64,000 bases of DNA from an uncultured Aliiroseovarius sp. (GTDB taxonomy: Bacteria; Pseudomonadota; Alphaproteobacteria; Rhodobacterales; Rhodobacteraceae), in contig NZ_CANMFT010000003.1 of assembly GCF_947497285.1 (NCBI RefSeq), positions 310,001 through 374,000 of the forward strand, in the 5' to 3' direction. Of the stretch, positions 36,168 through 46,558 are shown in pieces. Numbering within the stretch: the first letter of the stretch is position 1; the number at the start of each line of letters is the position of its first letter. A program made the translations under genes and the position numbers. Under the pieces are notes generated by a model. It was not told the DNA's origin. It saw nothing but the letters and a program-made list of their open reading frames with translations, and searched no databases.

Positions 36168-37115
36168 ATGATCCGTTTCACCACCGCAATTCTGGCCCTT
36201 CTCGCAAGCCCAGCCCTTGCCGACGAAGACATCCCCGACCAGTATCCAGGGTCAGCGCTGTATGAAAAACCGGTCGAGGTGATCCCCGACGTCTGGACCG
36301 CCATCGGAGCTACAGCGCCGCCGTCCTATGAAAACACCGGCCATAACAACAACCTGAGCTTCATCGTCACCGGCGATGGTGTCATTGTTGTGAACGCCGG
36401 TGCGAACTTCAAGCTGGCCGAAGCTCTGCACGCCGAGATCAAGGCCGTCACGGATCAACCCGTCAAGCTGGTGATCAACGAAAACGGCCAAGGCCACGCA
36501 ATGCTGGGCAACAATTACTGGATTGCACAGGGGGTCGAGGTGCTGGCCCATGTCGATGCGGCAGAAGAGTTTGAAGAATATGGCGCTCAGATCTTCGAAG
36601 GCATGAAACGCTATGCTCGTGAAAACTGGGAAGGCACCGAACCGATGGGGCCGACCACTACGTTCGAGGACAAGCATGTCATCGATATGGGGTCAAAGCA
36701 TATCGAGGTCTTGCACTCCGGCCCGGCCCACAGCCCCGGCGACATTCAGGTTTGGTTGCCCGAAGACAGCCTGATGATCGCGGGTGACATGGCGTTTCAC
36801 AATCGCATTCCGCCCATCTTCGAAGACACCTGCACCAGCTGTTGGATCGAGACATGGGAAACTGTCTTTGCCCCGATTGGCGCGACCTATGTGATCCCCG
36901 GCCACGGCTACCCCACCAACATGGCGCAGGTCGAAGCGCATACGATCGGGTATCTGAAGCATCTGCGCGGCGAAATTGGCAAGCTTCTGGAAGACGGCGG
37001 AACCTTGGAAGAGGCGTATTACGTCGATCAATCTCCCTTCGCCCATCACGACACATTCGAAGAGCTTGCGACAAAGAATGCGGGGCAGGTCTATGCTGAA
37101 ATGGAATTCGAATAG
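36168..37115 (+). CDS. Exported metallo-beta-lactamase-fold protein with altered metal motif
   Basis: 315 residues: signal peptide about 1-18 (AILALLASPALA), then an MBL fold of the SoxH / quinoprotein-relay type. The hallmark HxHxDH is replaced by NENGQGHA at 104-111, so two of the first-site histidines and the aspartate are missing, while H188 (GPAHSPGD), D207 (IAGDMAFH) and H246 (IPGHGYP) remain. Metal binding must be altered or lost. GGGAGG before ATG at 36168 fixes the start. It converges on a transglycosylase gene; role unknown. Confidence 0.8.
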   Translation: MIRFTTAILALLASPALADEDIPDQYPGSALYEKPVEVIPDVWTAIGATAPPSYENTGHNNNLSFIVTGDGVIVVNAGANFKLAEALHAEIKAVTDQPVKLVINENGQGHAMLGNNYWIAQGVEVLAHVDAAEEFEEYGAQIFEGMKRYARENWEGTEPMGPTTTFEDKHVIDMGSKHIEVLHSGPAHSPGDIQVWLPEDSLMIAGDMAFHNRIPPIFEDTCTSCWIETWETVFAPIGATYVIPGHGYPTNMAQVEAHTIGYLKHLRGEIGKLLEDGGTLEEAYYVDQSPFAHHDTFEELATKNAGQVYAEMEFE

Positions 37116-37125
37116 GCCGCAGTGA

Positions 37126-38280
37126 TCAACCGGTTTTGGATCGCAACCTGTCCAGCACTTCACCAGATGCAAATCCGTCGGGCACAAGCTTGGACCGGGT
37201 TTGATAGGCCCGAAGCGCGGATTGCGTATTCGGGCCGCTGAACCCATCTGCACCGAGGGTGTCAAAGCCCAAGGCTGTCAACCGCTCCTGAAGTTCGCGC
37301 ATACCTTCGCGGCCAAGGACGACAAGGTCTTTCGGGCACTGCCTTTTCAGGCGTTTGCCTCCCTGCACCCTTTCGGCCAGGTATCCAGATGCAATGCCAT
37401 AGGCTTCGGCGCGATTATACGTCAGTAGCACGTTGAAGTTCTCGAACGTCATGAAGGCTGGACCGGTTGCGCCAGAGGGCACGATCACCGAACAGCGACC
37501 ATAGTCAGGGATTGGTGCCCCATCAGCTGCGACAACGCCCATCGCGGTCCAGTCGCCAACTGTGCGGGTCGTCGCGCGCCCAGTCAGGGCAAAGTCGAAA
37601 TCTGCTGGCAAGGCGACTTCGATGCGGCAGGGGCGGCTGACCTTCCAGCCATGCTGGGCCAGATAGTTGGCGATCGAGGCGAGCCCGTCGGTAGGGTCCG
37701 TGCCCCAGATATCGCGACGTCCGTCGCCGTCGTGGTCAACCGCGTATTTCTGAAAGCTGGACGGCATGAATTGACCATGGCCCATTGCGCCTGCCCATGA
37801 CCCTTTCATCGCCGACGGTGCGATATCGCCGCTTTCGATGATCTGCAATGCGGCGATCAATTCGGCTTCGAAGAAGTCAGACCGGTGGCCGGAATGGGCC
37901 AATGTCGCCAAGGCTGACAAAACGGACCAATCACCGCGGGTCTGGCCGTAATTCGTCTCGATGCCCCAGATGGCCACGATGACCTGCACATCGACCTTGT
38001 AGGTGGTCGCGATGTCGTTCAGCAAATCCCTGTGCGCCTTGAAGCGCGCGCGCCCTTTGCGCACGCGTGCTTCGGGAACGGCGCGTTCTAAGTAGTCGCA
38101 AATCGTCAGCGTAAACTCTGCCTGCGCCGATTGTTTTTCCAACACCCGTGGATCGGCTTGCAAATAGCCGCCACACAGCTTGAGCGTGCGCGGGGAAATA
38201 CCCGCCTCGGCTGCGCGTTCTTCAAACGAAGAACGCCAAACGTTGAAATCCTGTTCCAACTCTGCACTGTTACGGACCAA
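37126..38280 (-). CDS. Lytic murein transglycosylase, MltB type
   Basis: 384 residues: SLT_2 domain about 10-300 with catalytic E108 in AIWGIETNYGQT and AMGHGQFMPSSF, and a C-terminal peptidoglycan-binding domain about 320-380 (LQERLTALGFDTLGADGFSG). It cleaves glycan strands to anhydro-muropeptides. The start is TTG at 38280 with GAGGTGTGAG before it; a stop lies in frame just upstream, and no signal peptide is seen, which is odd for a periplasmic enzyme. It follows rnr by 31 bases. Confidence 0.85.
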   Translation of the reverse strand: MVRNSAELEQDFNVWRSSFEERAAEAGISPRTLKLCGGYLQADPRVLEKQSAQAEFTLTICDYLERAVPEARVRKGRARFKAHRDLLNDIATTYKVDVQVIVAIWGIETNYGQTRGDWSVLSALATLAHSGHRSDFFEAELIAALQIIESGDIAPSAMKGSWAGAMGHGQFMPSSFQKYAVDHDGDGRRDIWGTDPTDGLASIANYLAQHGWKVSRPCRIEVALPADFDFALTGRATTRTVGDWTAMGVVAADGAPIPDYGRCSVIVPSGATGPAFMTFENFNVLLTYNRAEAYGIASGYLAERVQGGKRLKRQCPKDLVVLGREGMRELQERLTALGFDTLGADGFSGPNTQSALRAYQTRSKLVPDGFASGEVLDRLRSKTG

Positions 38281-38311
38281 CTCACACCTCTAAAACATTT
38301 AAACGGGTCCC

Positions 38312-40567
38312 TTATGAACGAGACCTTTTGACCTTCTTTTTCAATTTCGCTGATTTCCGCTTCGCGTTCATGGGCTTCCGCGCCGCAGGTTTCCCCCTTT
38401 GGCGCCCTCGACTTTTCGGAAGTTTGCGCCCTTCGATGTCGAGCAGTTCAAGCGCAAGACCACCTGTCGTCGGAATGGCCTCGGCCAGCCGGACCGTGAC
38501 CCGCTGACCCAGCCCAATGACCAGTCCAGTGCGTTCGCCGATCAGCTTCTGTTCCTCGGCGTCATGGCGGAAATATTCGTTGCCCAGCGTGCTGATCGGC
38601 ACCAGTCCGTCAGCGCCCGTTTCATCCAGCTTCACGAACAGCCCAAAGCGCGCGATGCCCGACACGCGACCGGAAAACTCATTGCCCACCCGTTCAGACA
38701 GGAATGCGGCCAGATAGCGGTCATTGGTATCGCGTTCAGCCGCCATTGATCGGCGTTCCGTTTCCGAAATGTGCTGGGCCGTTGCCTCTAGCCGTTCGAT
38801 ATCCTCGGGGCTAAGGCCATCGTCGCCCCATCCGTGACCGGACACCAGCGCGCGATGAACGATCAAGTCGGAATACCGTCGGATGGGCGAGGTGAAGTGC
38901 GCATAGGATTGCAGCGCCAACCCGAAATGTCCATAGTTTTCAGGATAGTAGTAAGCTTGCGCCATCGAACGCAGCGTTGATAGGTTGACCAATTCGTCAA
39001 ACTCGGTGTCCTGCGCCTGCGCCAGTAGATTGTTCAGATGGCGGGTTTTCAAAACCTGCCCCTTTGCCAAGGTGAAGCCCGAGGCCTGGGCAACTTCTCG
39101 CAGGGCTTCCAGCTTCTCAGGGCTGGGTTCTTCGTGCACACGGAACAGAAGCGGGCGCCTGAGCCGTGTCAGTTCTTCTGCGGCGGCGACATTGGCAAGG
39201 ATCATGAATTCTTCGATCAGCCGATGCGCATCGAACCGTTCGGCAAAAGCGACTGAGGTGACCTTGCCATCGTCATCCAGAATGATTTTTCGTTCCGGCA
39301 GGTCCAAATCAAGTGGTTGGCGCGCGGCGCGGGCCGTTTTGGTTGCATGGTAGGCTTCGAAAAGCGGCGTGATCACCTCGTCCATCAAGGGGGCACATTT
39401 TTCGTTCGGTTGGCCGTCGCGGGCCGCTTGCACCTCGGCGTAGTTCAACGAGGCGTGGGATTTCATCAATCCCCGAATGAAGCTGTGGCTGATCTTGTTG
39501 CCCTGCGCGTCCAGCACCATACGCACAGCGATACAGGCGCGCGGCACGCCTTCGTGCAGGCTGCACAGATCGCCGGACAGGCGGTCTGGCAGCATTGGCA
39601 CCACGCGGTCAGGGAAATAGGTCGAGTTGCCCCGCCGCCGCGCTTCATGATCCAGCGCTGATCCGGGCGTCACATAATGCGCGACATCGGCAATGGCGAC
39701 CCAAACAACATGGCCGCCAGTGTTCTTCGGATTGTCATCTGCGTGCGCATAACATGCGTCATCGTGATCGCGCGCATCGGCCGGGTCGATGGTGATGAGC
39801 GGAAGGTGACGAAGATCTTCACGCCCATTCAAACCGGCTGGTTTCCAGCTGTCGGCCTCGGCGATTACATTGTCGGGAAAGGCATCGGGGATGCCGTGTT
39901 GATGGATTGCGATCAGGCTGACGGCTCGCGGCGCAGTTGGGTCACCAAGGCGCGCCACGATGCGTGCCCTTGGCAGCCCCATGCGCGCCTTTGGCCCGGA
40001 TTGTTGCGCCTCGACCAATTCGCCGTCCTTTGCGCCTTCGTCAGCACCGGCGTCGACCATCCACTCCTTGTCTTGGCCCTTGTCGATGGGCACGACACGG
40101 CCACCTTCCGACCCTTTTCGAAAAATCCCGAGGATGCGGATCGGATTGGTGCCGATACGACGGATCAGGCGCGCCTCGTAGCCGTAGGGTTCGTCTTGCA
40201 CCTCGGTCATCCGCGCCAGAATGCGTTCGCCGGGTTTCAGCGCGGGATCAGACCCTTTCAAAAGCAACAATGCGCGCGGTGGGGCGCCCGTGCCTTCCCA
40301 TTCCAGCGGGGTCGCAAAAAGATCGCCGTCCGTGTCCGGGTCATCGACCCGCAAGACGGCAACAGGCGGTAACTTGTCCGCATCGCGATAGGTCTTTTTG
40401 CGCTTGGCCAAATGCCCCTCGGCCTCAAGTTCGCGCAAGATACGTTTGAGATCGATCCGCCCAGCCCCCCTGATCCCGAAGGCACGCGCGATGTCGCGTT
40501 TGCCGGTTTGGGTCGGGTTCTCGGAGATCCAGTGCAGGATCTCTTTTTTCGAGGGCAATTGGCTCAT
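38312..40567 (-). CDS. rnr: Ribonuclease R
   Basis: 751-residue 3'-5' exoribonuclease that degrades structured RNA. N-terminal winged-helix and cold-shock domains about 1-230, RNB catalytic domain about 245-575 with [15 protein letters not shown] holding the metal aspartates and [16 protein letters not shown], an S1 domain about 620-705, and a Lys/Arg-rich tail. It starts 4 bases inside dapE (ATGA). Confidence 0.96.
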   Translation of the reverse strand: MSQLPSKKEILHWISENPTQTGKRDIARAFGIRGAGRIDLKRILRELEAEGHLAKRKKTYRDADKLPPVAVLRVDDPDTDGDLFATPLEWEGTGAPPRALLLLKGSDPALKPGERILARMTEVQDEPYGYEARLIRRIGTNPIRILGIFRKGSEGGRVVPIDKGQDKEWMVDAGADEGAKDGELVEAQQSGPKARMGLPRARIVARLGDPTAPRAVSLIAIHQHGIPDAFPDNVIAEADSWKPAGLNGREDLRHLPLITIDPADARDHDDACYAHADDNPKNTGGHVVWVAIADVAHYVTPGSALDHEARRRGNSTYFPDRVVPMLPDRLSGDLCSLHEGVPRACIAVRMVLDAQGNKISHSFIRGLMKSHASLNYAEVQAARDGQPNEKCAPLMDEVITPLFEAYHATKTARAARQPLDLDLPERKIILDDDGKVTSVAFAERFDAHRLIEEFMILANVAAAEELTRLRRPLLFRVHEEPSPEKLEALREVAQASGFTLAKGQVLKTRHLNNLLAQAQDTEFDELVNLSTLRSMAQAYYYPENYGHFGLALQSYAHFTSPIRRYSDLIVHRALVSGHGWGDDGLSPEDIERLEATAQHISETERRSMAAERDTNDRYLAAFLSERVGNEFSGRVSGIARFGLFVKLDETGADGLVPISTLGNEYFRHDAEEQKLIGERTGLVIGLGQRVTVRLAEAIPTTGGLALELLDIEGRKLPKSRGRQRGKPAARKPMNAKRKSAKLKKKVKRSRS

Positions 40568-41721
40568 GCGAAATAGTCCTGAATGATGCGGGAATAAATG
40601 GATTTAAGCTGGGCAATTTGGGACACATCAACGCATTCATCGACCTGATGCATGGTTTTGCCAACCAGACCGAATTCAACCACGGGGCAGATGTTCTTGA
40701 CGAACCGCGCGTCCGAGGTTCCGCCGGTGGTCGAGGCTTCGGGCCGTTGTCCGGTTTCGGCCTCGACCGCTGAGGCGACCAGATCAGACAGCGGGCCGGG
40801 TGGCGTGATGAAGCTTTCGCCTGACACGGTCACGCGCATCTCGATATCCACACCCGTGGCCTTGCTGACGCGCGCGACCTGATCGTCCAGCCAGCGGGTC
40901 AGACTGTCCGAGCTGTGGGCGTCATTAAAGCGGATGTTCGCGGTGGCGTGGCATTCTGCCGGGATGACATTGGTCGCCGGGTTGCCTGTGTCGAATGTGG
41001 TGACGGCCAAGGTGGAAGCGTCGAAATGGTCTGTGCCTTGGTCCAGTTCATGCGCCGCAAGTTCAGTGATCAGCTGCGCAAGGGCCGGAACCGGGTTCAA
41101 GGCGCGGTGCGGATAGGCGGAATGACCCTGAACACCGCGCGCAGTGAAATAGGCCGTCATTGAACCGCGTCGCCCGATCTTCATCATTTCGCCCATGGTG
41201 TTGGGGCAGGTGGGTTCGCCGACGATGCAAGCGTCCATGCTTTCCCCGGCGTTGGCCATCCAGTCCAGGATCGCGATGGTGCCATCAGTGGCGTCACCTT
41301 CTTCGTCGCCGGTGATGGTCAGGACCAGTGACACGCCTTTGGGCGCGTTCGCGACGAAATCGATCGCGGCTGCGACCCATGCGGCGACACCGGATTTCAT
41401 GTCGGTCGTCCCGCGACCAAACATGAAACCATCTTGGATCGTGGCGCCGAACGGATCATAGGTCCAGGCATCAGCGTCACCAACCGGCACGACATCGGTA
41501 TGCCCGTTGAACCCAAGCGTTGGCGCGTCTTTTTCGCCCCAGCGGGCAAACAAGTTCGCAATGCCGCCACGGTCTATGCGCGTGCAGTCAAACCCTGCGT
41601 TTGTCAGCAAATCTTCGAGAAGCACCAGCGCGCCACCTTCGTTTGGTGTGACCGACGCGCATTTCACAAGCCGCGCGGTCAGAGCGATCGGATCAGTTGG
41701 ATCAAACGGGGGATTAGGCAT
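40564..41721 (-). CDS. dapE: Succinyl-diaminopimelate desuccinylase
   Basis: 385-residue M20 zinc hydrolase of lysine and meso-diaminopimelate synthesis. [13 protein letters not shown] gives the first zinc histidine and [11 protein letters not shown] the catalytic Glu; [20 protein letters not shown] begins the lid domain and [10 protein letters not shown] the C-terminal His. AAGGAG precedes ATG at 41721. It precedes rnr with a 4-base overlap, and lysine genes dapE and dapD lie 4 kb apart. Confidence 0.95.
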   Translation of the reverse strand: MPNPPFDPTDPIALTARLVKCASVTPNEGGALVLLEDLLTNAGFDCTRIDRGGIANLFARWGEKDAPTLGFNGHTDVVPVGDADAWTYDPFGATIQDGFMFGRGTTDMKSGVAAWVAAAIDFVANAPKGVSLVLTITGDEEGDATDGTIAILDWMANAGESMDACIVGEPTCPNTMGEMMKIGRRGSMTAYFTARGVQGHSAYPHRALNPVPALAQLITELAAHELDQGTDHFDASTLAVTTFDTGNPATNVIPAECHATANIRFNDAHSSDSLTRWLDDQVARVSKATGVDIEMRVTVSGESFITPPGPLSDLVASAVEAETGQRPEASTTGGTSDARFVKNICPVVEFGLVGKTMHQVDECVDVSQIAQLKSIYSRIIQDYFA

Positions 41722-41997
41722 CACTTCGGGCTCCTTTGAAACCTCTGTAATGCCTCGCGAAGGGTACTGCAAATGTGGCTTCAAGGCGACAGATTGCGCA
41801 TGCACGACGCAAAAGTCACCAATGTATTAACAGCCGGGATATTTTCAGCCATATTAAGCCAAAAGAGCGACCTGAGGCAGGGTTGGCGAACCGTTTGCAC
41901 GCGAAAACGCGGCCGGTTCCATTGAAGCAGTTTCCGCATATGGGGCAAGTCCTTGCCCTGTTTCGCGATCCGCTCTGCCTTTGGATTGGAGGCAGAC

Positions 41998-43584
41998 GTG
42001 GCGACCGCAACAGAGCTATCTATCAACACCAACGCGAACGCCATCACCATGGCGCAGGAAATCTTTGGCGACGGGGTCACGGTTGTCGACGCTTCCTATT
42101 CCGGCGACAACCAAAGCTCGGCCACCTATTCAGGCGGTGACAATACGTCGCCCGGTGTCATGCCTGCTGACAGCGGCGTGATCCTGTCAACCGGTCGCGC
42201 GTCCGATTTCACCAATGGCAATGGCGGGTCGAACACCAACGTTCGTAACAACACCTCGACCAACACAGATGGCGTGGATCGGGACGACGATTTTGACGAC
42301 CTTGCCGGTGCGCGCACCTTTGATGCGTCGTTTCTGGAGGTCGACTTCATCCCCGACCCCGGCGTCACCTACGTATCGATGCAGTTCGTTTTCTCGTCCG
42401 AGGAATATCCGGAATTCACCAACTCGGTCTACAACGACGTGGTGGGTGTCTGGATCAACGGACAAGAAGTCGAGATGACAATCGGCAGTTCCAGTGTCGG
42501 AAACGTCAACAACTCAGACAACTCGAACCTATACGTCGATAATACCGGCGACCAATACAACACCGAGATGGACGGCTTCACCCTGACCATGTCGGTCAAG
42601 ATCCCAGTCATTGCGGGACAGGTGAATACCATCAAGGTTGGCGTCGCAGACGTGTCCGATAACGCGTATGATTCAAACCTGTTGATTGCGGGCGACAGCA
42701 TCCAGTCGGACGTTCTGGCCTTTGATGATGACTACAACGTCTATCCCAACGGCACCAAAACCGTTGACGTTCTGGCCAATGATACGGTCGCCAATGGCGG
42801 CACGCTTGAAATCACCCACATCAACGGCATCCCCGTCAGCGCGGGCGACACCGTCACCCTGAACACCGGGCAATCGATTACGTTGAACGCTGACGGCACG
42901 TTGACCTTGGTCGGTGACGGCGACACGGAAGAGGTCAGCTTTACCTATAAGGTCGAAGACACCGTATCGGGTGAAAGCGATACGGCGATGGTCAGCCTGT
43001 CCTCCATTCCATGCTTTGTGGCAGGCACGATGATTGCAACACCCGACGGGCAGGTGCCGGTTGAAAGCCTTTTGCCGGGCGATATGGTGCTGACAGTCGA
43101 CAATGGGCCGCAACCTATGCGCTGGATCGGGCGCCGCCGAGTTGATGCCGTGGACAGGTTTGCGCCAATCCGCATCAGCGCCGACACCTTTGGCGAACAC
43201 GACACGCTGCTTGTCTCACCACAGCATCGGGTGTTGATCCGCGACGCCTTGGCCGAGCTTTTGTTCGGCGAAGGCGAGGTTCTGGTGGCAGCAAAAGACC
43301 TTGTGAATGACAAGTCCGTGCGCCGGATCGAGGGGGGCACGGTCGAATATGTCCATATCCTGTTTGACACCCATCAGGTGGTCTTTTCGCAAGGGCTGGC
43401 CACGGAAAGTTTTCTGCCGGGACCGCAAACATCGAAAATCTTCGAGCAGGACATCGTAGATGAAATATATAGCCTGTTTCCGGAAATCGACCCGGCCACA
43501 GGCGGGGGGTATTCTGCCGCCGCACGTCGCACCCTGAAAGCGCACGAAGCACGGGTGCTGATGTCACGCTCGGCCGTGGCCTGA
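41998..43584 (+). CDS. Surface or exported protein with choice-of-anchor L and Hint domains
   Basis: 528 residues in three parts. About 5-235 is a choice-of-anchor-L domain (FSSEEYPEF at 132-140). About 237-335 is a cadherin/VCBS-like beta domain (VLANDTVANGGTLEITHING). About 336-475 is a Hint_2 domain with nucleophile position C339 in PCFVAGTMIATPDG, H410 in SPQHRVLI and HILFDTHQVVFSQG. Hint modules can cleave and join proteins. There is no N-terminal signal peptide, so export would need type I secretion or another path. GTG at 41998 follows TTGGAGG. A tail of about 50 residues follows the Hint domain. Confidence 0.82.
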   Translation: MATATELSINTNANAITMAQEIFGDGVTVVDASYSGDNQSSATYSGGDNTSPGVMPADSGVILSTGRASDFTNGNGGSNTNVRNNTSTNTDGVDRDDDFDDLAGARTFDASFLEVDFIPDPGVTYVSMQFVFSSEEYPEFTNSVYNDVVGVWINGQEVEMTIGSSSVGNVNNSDNSNLYVDNTGDQYNTEMDGFTLTMSVKIPVIAGQVNTIKVGVADVSDNAYDSNLLIAGDSIQSDVLAFDDDYNVYPNGTKTVDVLANDTVANGGTLEITHINGIPVSAGDTVTLNTGQSITLNADGTLTLVGDGDTEEVSFTYKVEDTVSGESDTAMVSLSSIPCFVAGTMIATPDGQVPVESLLPGDMVLTVDNGPQPMRWIGRRRVDAVDRFAPIRISADTFGEHDTLLVSPQHRVLIRDALAELLFGEGEVLVAAKDLVNDKSVRRIEGGTVEYVHILFDTHQVVFSQGLATESFLPGPQTSKIFEQDIVDEIYSLFPEIDPATGGGYSAAARRTLKAHEARVLMSRSAVA

Positions 43585-43673
43585 GGCACTTGGATCGGGG
43601 GGTGGCTCTGGACCTTGCAAGGCTACCGTCTTAACCTGCCGCAACTGGTCGCGGCATCGGCAATAGGAATCCC

Positions 43674-44273
43674 ATGAAAAAACTCCTGTATCTCTTGATC
43701 ATTCTTCCTCTGTCGGCCTGTTTCGATGCCGATCTGTCGCTGACGGTTCATGACAGTGAAACGGCGACTATGTCGGCCAACATGACCATGGGGCCAGAGC
43801 TTATTCAGATGATAGCCTCAAGCGGGCAGGATCCCTGCGAAGACGGCGTTGGCGTCCAGAACGCGGATGGATCGTATAGCTGTCTGGTCGAGGAAACCGA
43901 TACAATCGACAACCTGATCGCCAAGATCGAGGAAGAAGAGGCCAATGCAGGTGCGGCCGGCAGCGTCAATCCGAACACCGGTGTGACCATCGAACGGATG
44001 GAGGGTGGCTTGATCCGCCTGTCTTTCGATCTTCTCGAAATCAAGAGAAACGCGAGCGAGACAGGCATGGACCCCGCGATGCTGGGCGCGTTCCAGAGCG
44101 CGATGACCGGACATGGTATTCAGATGTCGATCAGGGCGAAGGAAATCATTTCGACCAACGGCTCTTTGTCCGAAGATGGCACGGTCGCGATGTTCGGCAT
44201 CCCGCTGCCGGCCCTTCTGGACCCTGCGGCACAGCTGCCAGACTCGTTTGAAACTGTGGTGCGGCCTGACTGA
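43674..44273 (+). CDS. Putative lipoprotein
   Basis: 199 residues. Signal peptide MKKLLYLLIILPLSAC with a good lipobox (LSAC, lipidated Cys at 16), then an acidic domain with SLTVHDSETATMSANMTMG. The overall shape recalls LppM-type lipoproteins, but I cannot name the family. It is probably held in the inner or outer membrane. It converges on a HAD phosphatase gene and sits 89 bases after the Hint gene. Confidence 0.78.
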   Translation: MKKLLYLLIILPLSACFDADLSLTVHDSETATMSANMTMGPELIQMIASSGQDPCEDGVGVQNADGSYSCLVEETDTIDNLIAKIEEEEANAGAAGSVNPNTGVTIERMEGGLIRLSFDLLEIKRNASETGMDPAMLGAFQSAMTGHGIQMSIRAKEIISTNGSLSEDGTVAMFGIPLPALLDPAAQLPDSFETVVRPD

Positions 44274-44285
44274 ACCGCCGTCTGG

Positions 44286-44921
44286 TCAGGACAAAAGCGT
44301 TTCGATCACACCCGGCAGATCTGCAGGTGTTTCGACCATTGCATCCGCATCCGACAGATCATCCGACCCGCCGTAGCCCCAGGTTACGCCGACAAACTTC
44401 ATGTCCACCGCGCGCGCGGCGTTCAGGTCGTAATGGCGGTCCCCCACCATCACGCAGCCACCCGGGTCGGTTGACGTGTAGGCAAGCGCGTGGCGCAAAA
44501 GATCGCCCTTGTCGTTGCGCGTGCCGTCAAGCTCTGGCCCGAACTCGTGCGTCATATGCTGCGCCAGCCCGAAATGGGCGGTGATCTTACGGGCATATGC
44601 ATGGGGTTTGGCTGTCGCGATATGCATCACATGCCGGGATTTGATGGTGCTCAGCGCCTCGGGGATGCCGTCGAACACGGTGCAGTCATACATGCCGCCT
44701 TCGTCTTCATAAAACGCCCGATAATGATCCAGCGCGGCCTGGGGGTTGGCCACGCCGAGCTTCTCAAAGCTCCACAGAAGGGCAGGGCCGATCACCCATT
44801 CCAGATCATCGGGGTGCGGGGCGTCTAGACCAAGAGCCTCTAGCGCTTTAACGACGCTGCCGGTGATTCCGGGCTTGGGGTCGGTGAGCGTGCCATCAAG
44901 ATCCCAAAAAACGGTGCCCAT
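44286..44921 (-). CDS. HAD-superfamily hydrolase (phosphoglycolate phosphatase-like)
   Basis: 211-residue phosphatase. Motif I FWDLDGTLTDP with nucleophile Asp near 7, motif II IATAK near 102, motif IV VMVGDRHYDLNAARA near 158, and an alpha-helical cap of the Gph/PpaX kind. The substrate is not certain. It overlaps the preceding small gene by one base on the minus strand. Confidence 0.87.
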   Translation of the reverse strand: MGTVFWDLDGTLTDPKPGITGSVVKALEALGLDAPHPDDLEWVIGPALLWSFEKLGVANPQAALDHYRAFYEDEGGMYDCTVFDGIPEALSTIKSRHVMHIATAKPHAYARKITAHFGLAQHMTHEFGPELDGTRNDKGDLLRHALAYTSTDPGGCVMVGDRHYDLNAARAVDMKFVGVTWGYGGSDDLSDADAMVETPADLPGVIETLLS

Positions 44922-45262
44922 CAGGTGTCCTCGTCGAAGAACGGTGTCATCTGCGCGACTATCACGCTGTTTTCTTTCAGCGCGCGTCCCATCAAGGTGC
45001 GTTCGTCACCGGGAATGTCATGCCCTTCGGCCAGACGTTCATCAAGGCTGCCATAGCCGTTCACATCCAACGGGGCCAAATCGGCTTGCTTCAGGATTGC
45101 AACGGTTTCGCGCACAGCTTCGGCTTCGTCCACGCCCGAGGCATAACAGACCAGCGCCGCGCCGGTCGCGCCGTCGGGCAGGCCGTCGCCGTCCTTGCGG
45201 CCGACCTGAACCAGCAGGGTGTAAACCTGATGGGGCTTTTTCGGTTTTTTCTCTTTTTCCAT
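44921..45262 (-). CDS. Small conserved hypothetical protein
   Basis: 113 residues, no signal peptide or membrane segment. Basic start EKEKKPKKPHQVYTLLVQVG, then an alpha/beta-looking domain ending acidic (PFFDEDT). I do not recognise it. The stop overlaps the HAD phosphatase start (TGATG on the minus strand), so the two are likely made together. Confidence 0.68.
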   Translation of the reverse strand: MEKEKKPKKPHQVYTLLVQVGRKDGDGLPDGATGAALVCYASGVDEAEAVRETVAILKQADLAPLDVNGYGSLDERLAEGHDIPGDERTLMGRALKENSVIVAQMTPFFDEDT

Positions 45263-45307
45263 GCGGTGGGCTTAGGCCGCATCCGCGCTGGGATCAAGCC
45301 CGCCGTG

Positions 45308-45415
45308 TCACACCGCGAAGGTGCAGGCGGTTGGTGCTGTTTGGCTGCGGGTCTGGGCCGCTTCGGCGGCAAAACCGACCGCAATCAGGCTGCTGAGTAG
45401 AAGTAGACGTATCAT
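45308..45415 (-). CDS. Secreted 35-residue peptide
   Basis: MIRLLLLSSLIAVGFAAEAA is a full signal peptide, leaving a 15-residue mature peptide QTRSQTAPTACTFAV with one cysteine. The start is supported by GGGAGGATCAC directly before ATG. It is on the same strand as the small hypothetical gene downstream (46-base gap). Function unknown; too short for family assignment. Confidence 0.55.
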   Translation of the reverse strand: MIRLLLLSSLIAVGFAAEAAQTRSQTAPTACTFAV

Positions 45416-45487
45416 GTGATCCTCCCATCGTTTGAGGGTGATACGGCGCAGGCCGGGTTTTACGTCACTTTTTTTGCAAAAGGGTTG

Positions 45488-45520
45488 AAAAAAGCGCGCC
45501 GCCCACGTGGAACGGCGTGC
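45488..45520 (-). terminator. Intrinsic terminator of dapD
   Basis: On the minus strand GCACGCCG pairs with CGGCGCGC (one G-T pair) and is followed by TTTTTT. It starts 24 bases after the dapD stop. Confidence 0.85.
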
Positions 45521-45543
45521 CCAGATGCTGGATTTACAAGCGA

Positions 45544-46371
45544 TCAGTCGCGCAGCAGATCGTTGATCCCGGTTTTCGAGCGGGTCTTGGCATCCACGCG
45601 TTTCACGATCACCGCGCAATACAGGTTGACCCCGTTCTTCGACGGCATCGAGCCTGCGACAACCACCGAATAGGGCGGCACTTCGCCATACATCACTTCA
45701 CCGGTTTCGCGGTCTACGATCTTGGTGGACTGGCCGATAAACACGCCCATGCCAAGCACCGATCCTTCGCGCACGATGCAGCCTTCCACGACTTCCGAGC
45801 GGGCGCCGATGAAGCAGTTGTCCTCGATGATGGTCGGGCCAGCCTGCATAGGTTCCAGCACCCCACCGATGCCGACGCCACCCGACAGGTGCACATTCTT
45901 GCCGATTTGCGCGCACGATCCGACGGTGGCCCATGTGTCAACCATGGTGCCTTCGTCCACATAGGCGCCAAGGTTCACGAAACTGGGCATCAGAACCACG
46001 CCGGGCGCGATGAAGGCCGATTTGCGAACGATGCAATTCGGGACCGCGCGGAAACCAGCGGCTTTCCACTGGTTGTCGCCCCAGCCTTTGAATTTGCTGT
46101 CAACCTTGTCCCACCAGCCCGCACCTTGTGGGCCACCCTCTTGCTGTTCCATGTCTTTCAGACGAAAGCCCAGCAGAACGGCTTTTTTCGCCCACTGGTT
46201 CACATGCCAATCACCATTGTCCTGACGTTCCGCCACGCGCAGCCCGCCCCCGTCCAAGGCGTTCAGCGTATCTTCGATCGCTTCGCGCGTTTCACCTTTG
46301 GTGGCGGGGGTGATGGTGTCACGCGCCTCCCAGGCGGCTTCGATGGCGGCTTCGAGTTGGGCGTTCGACAT
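45544..46371 (-). CDS. dapD: 2,3,4,5-tetrahydropyridine-2,6-dicarboxylate N-succinyltransferase
   Basis: 275-residue left-handed beta-helix enzyme that succinylates tetrahydrodipicolinate in lysine/diaminopimelate synthesis. [40 protein letters not shown] and [15 protein letters not shown] show the hexapeptide repeats. GGAG precedes ATG. It works with dapE encoded 4 kb away. It is divergent from the LOG-family gene. Confidence 0.95.
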   Translation of the reverse strand: MSNAQLEAAIEAAWEARDTITPATKGETREAIEDTLNALDGGGLRVAERQDNGDWHVNQWAKKAVLLGFRLKDMEQQEGGPQGAGWWDKVDSKFKGWGDNQWKAAGFRAVPNCIVRKSAFIAPGVVLMPSFVNLGAYVDEGTMVDTWATVGSCAQIGKNVHLSGGVGIGGVLEPMQAGPTIIEDNCFIGARSEVVEGCIVREGSVLGMGVFIGQSTKIVDRETGEVMYGEVPPYSVVVAGSMPSKNGVNLYCAVIVKRVDAKTRSKTGINDLLRD

Positions 46372-46558
46372 GGCAAAGGGCTCCGTGCATGGGGTTGGGC
46401 GAGTTTGGTTTCGATTGGGCTATAAGCGGGATCGGTGATTTGTGCAACGAATTGCGCCATCCCGATCCGGTTGCGCCTTGGTGCAATCGCGGCACTGGCC
46501 CTTCGCCGCCAAAGGCGCTAGCTCTTGGAAGAACGCATAAGAAACAGGATCAGTGCCC

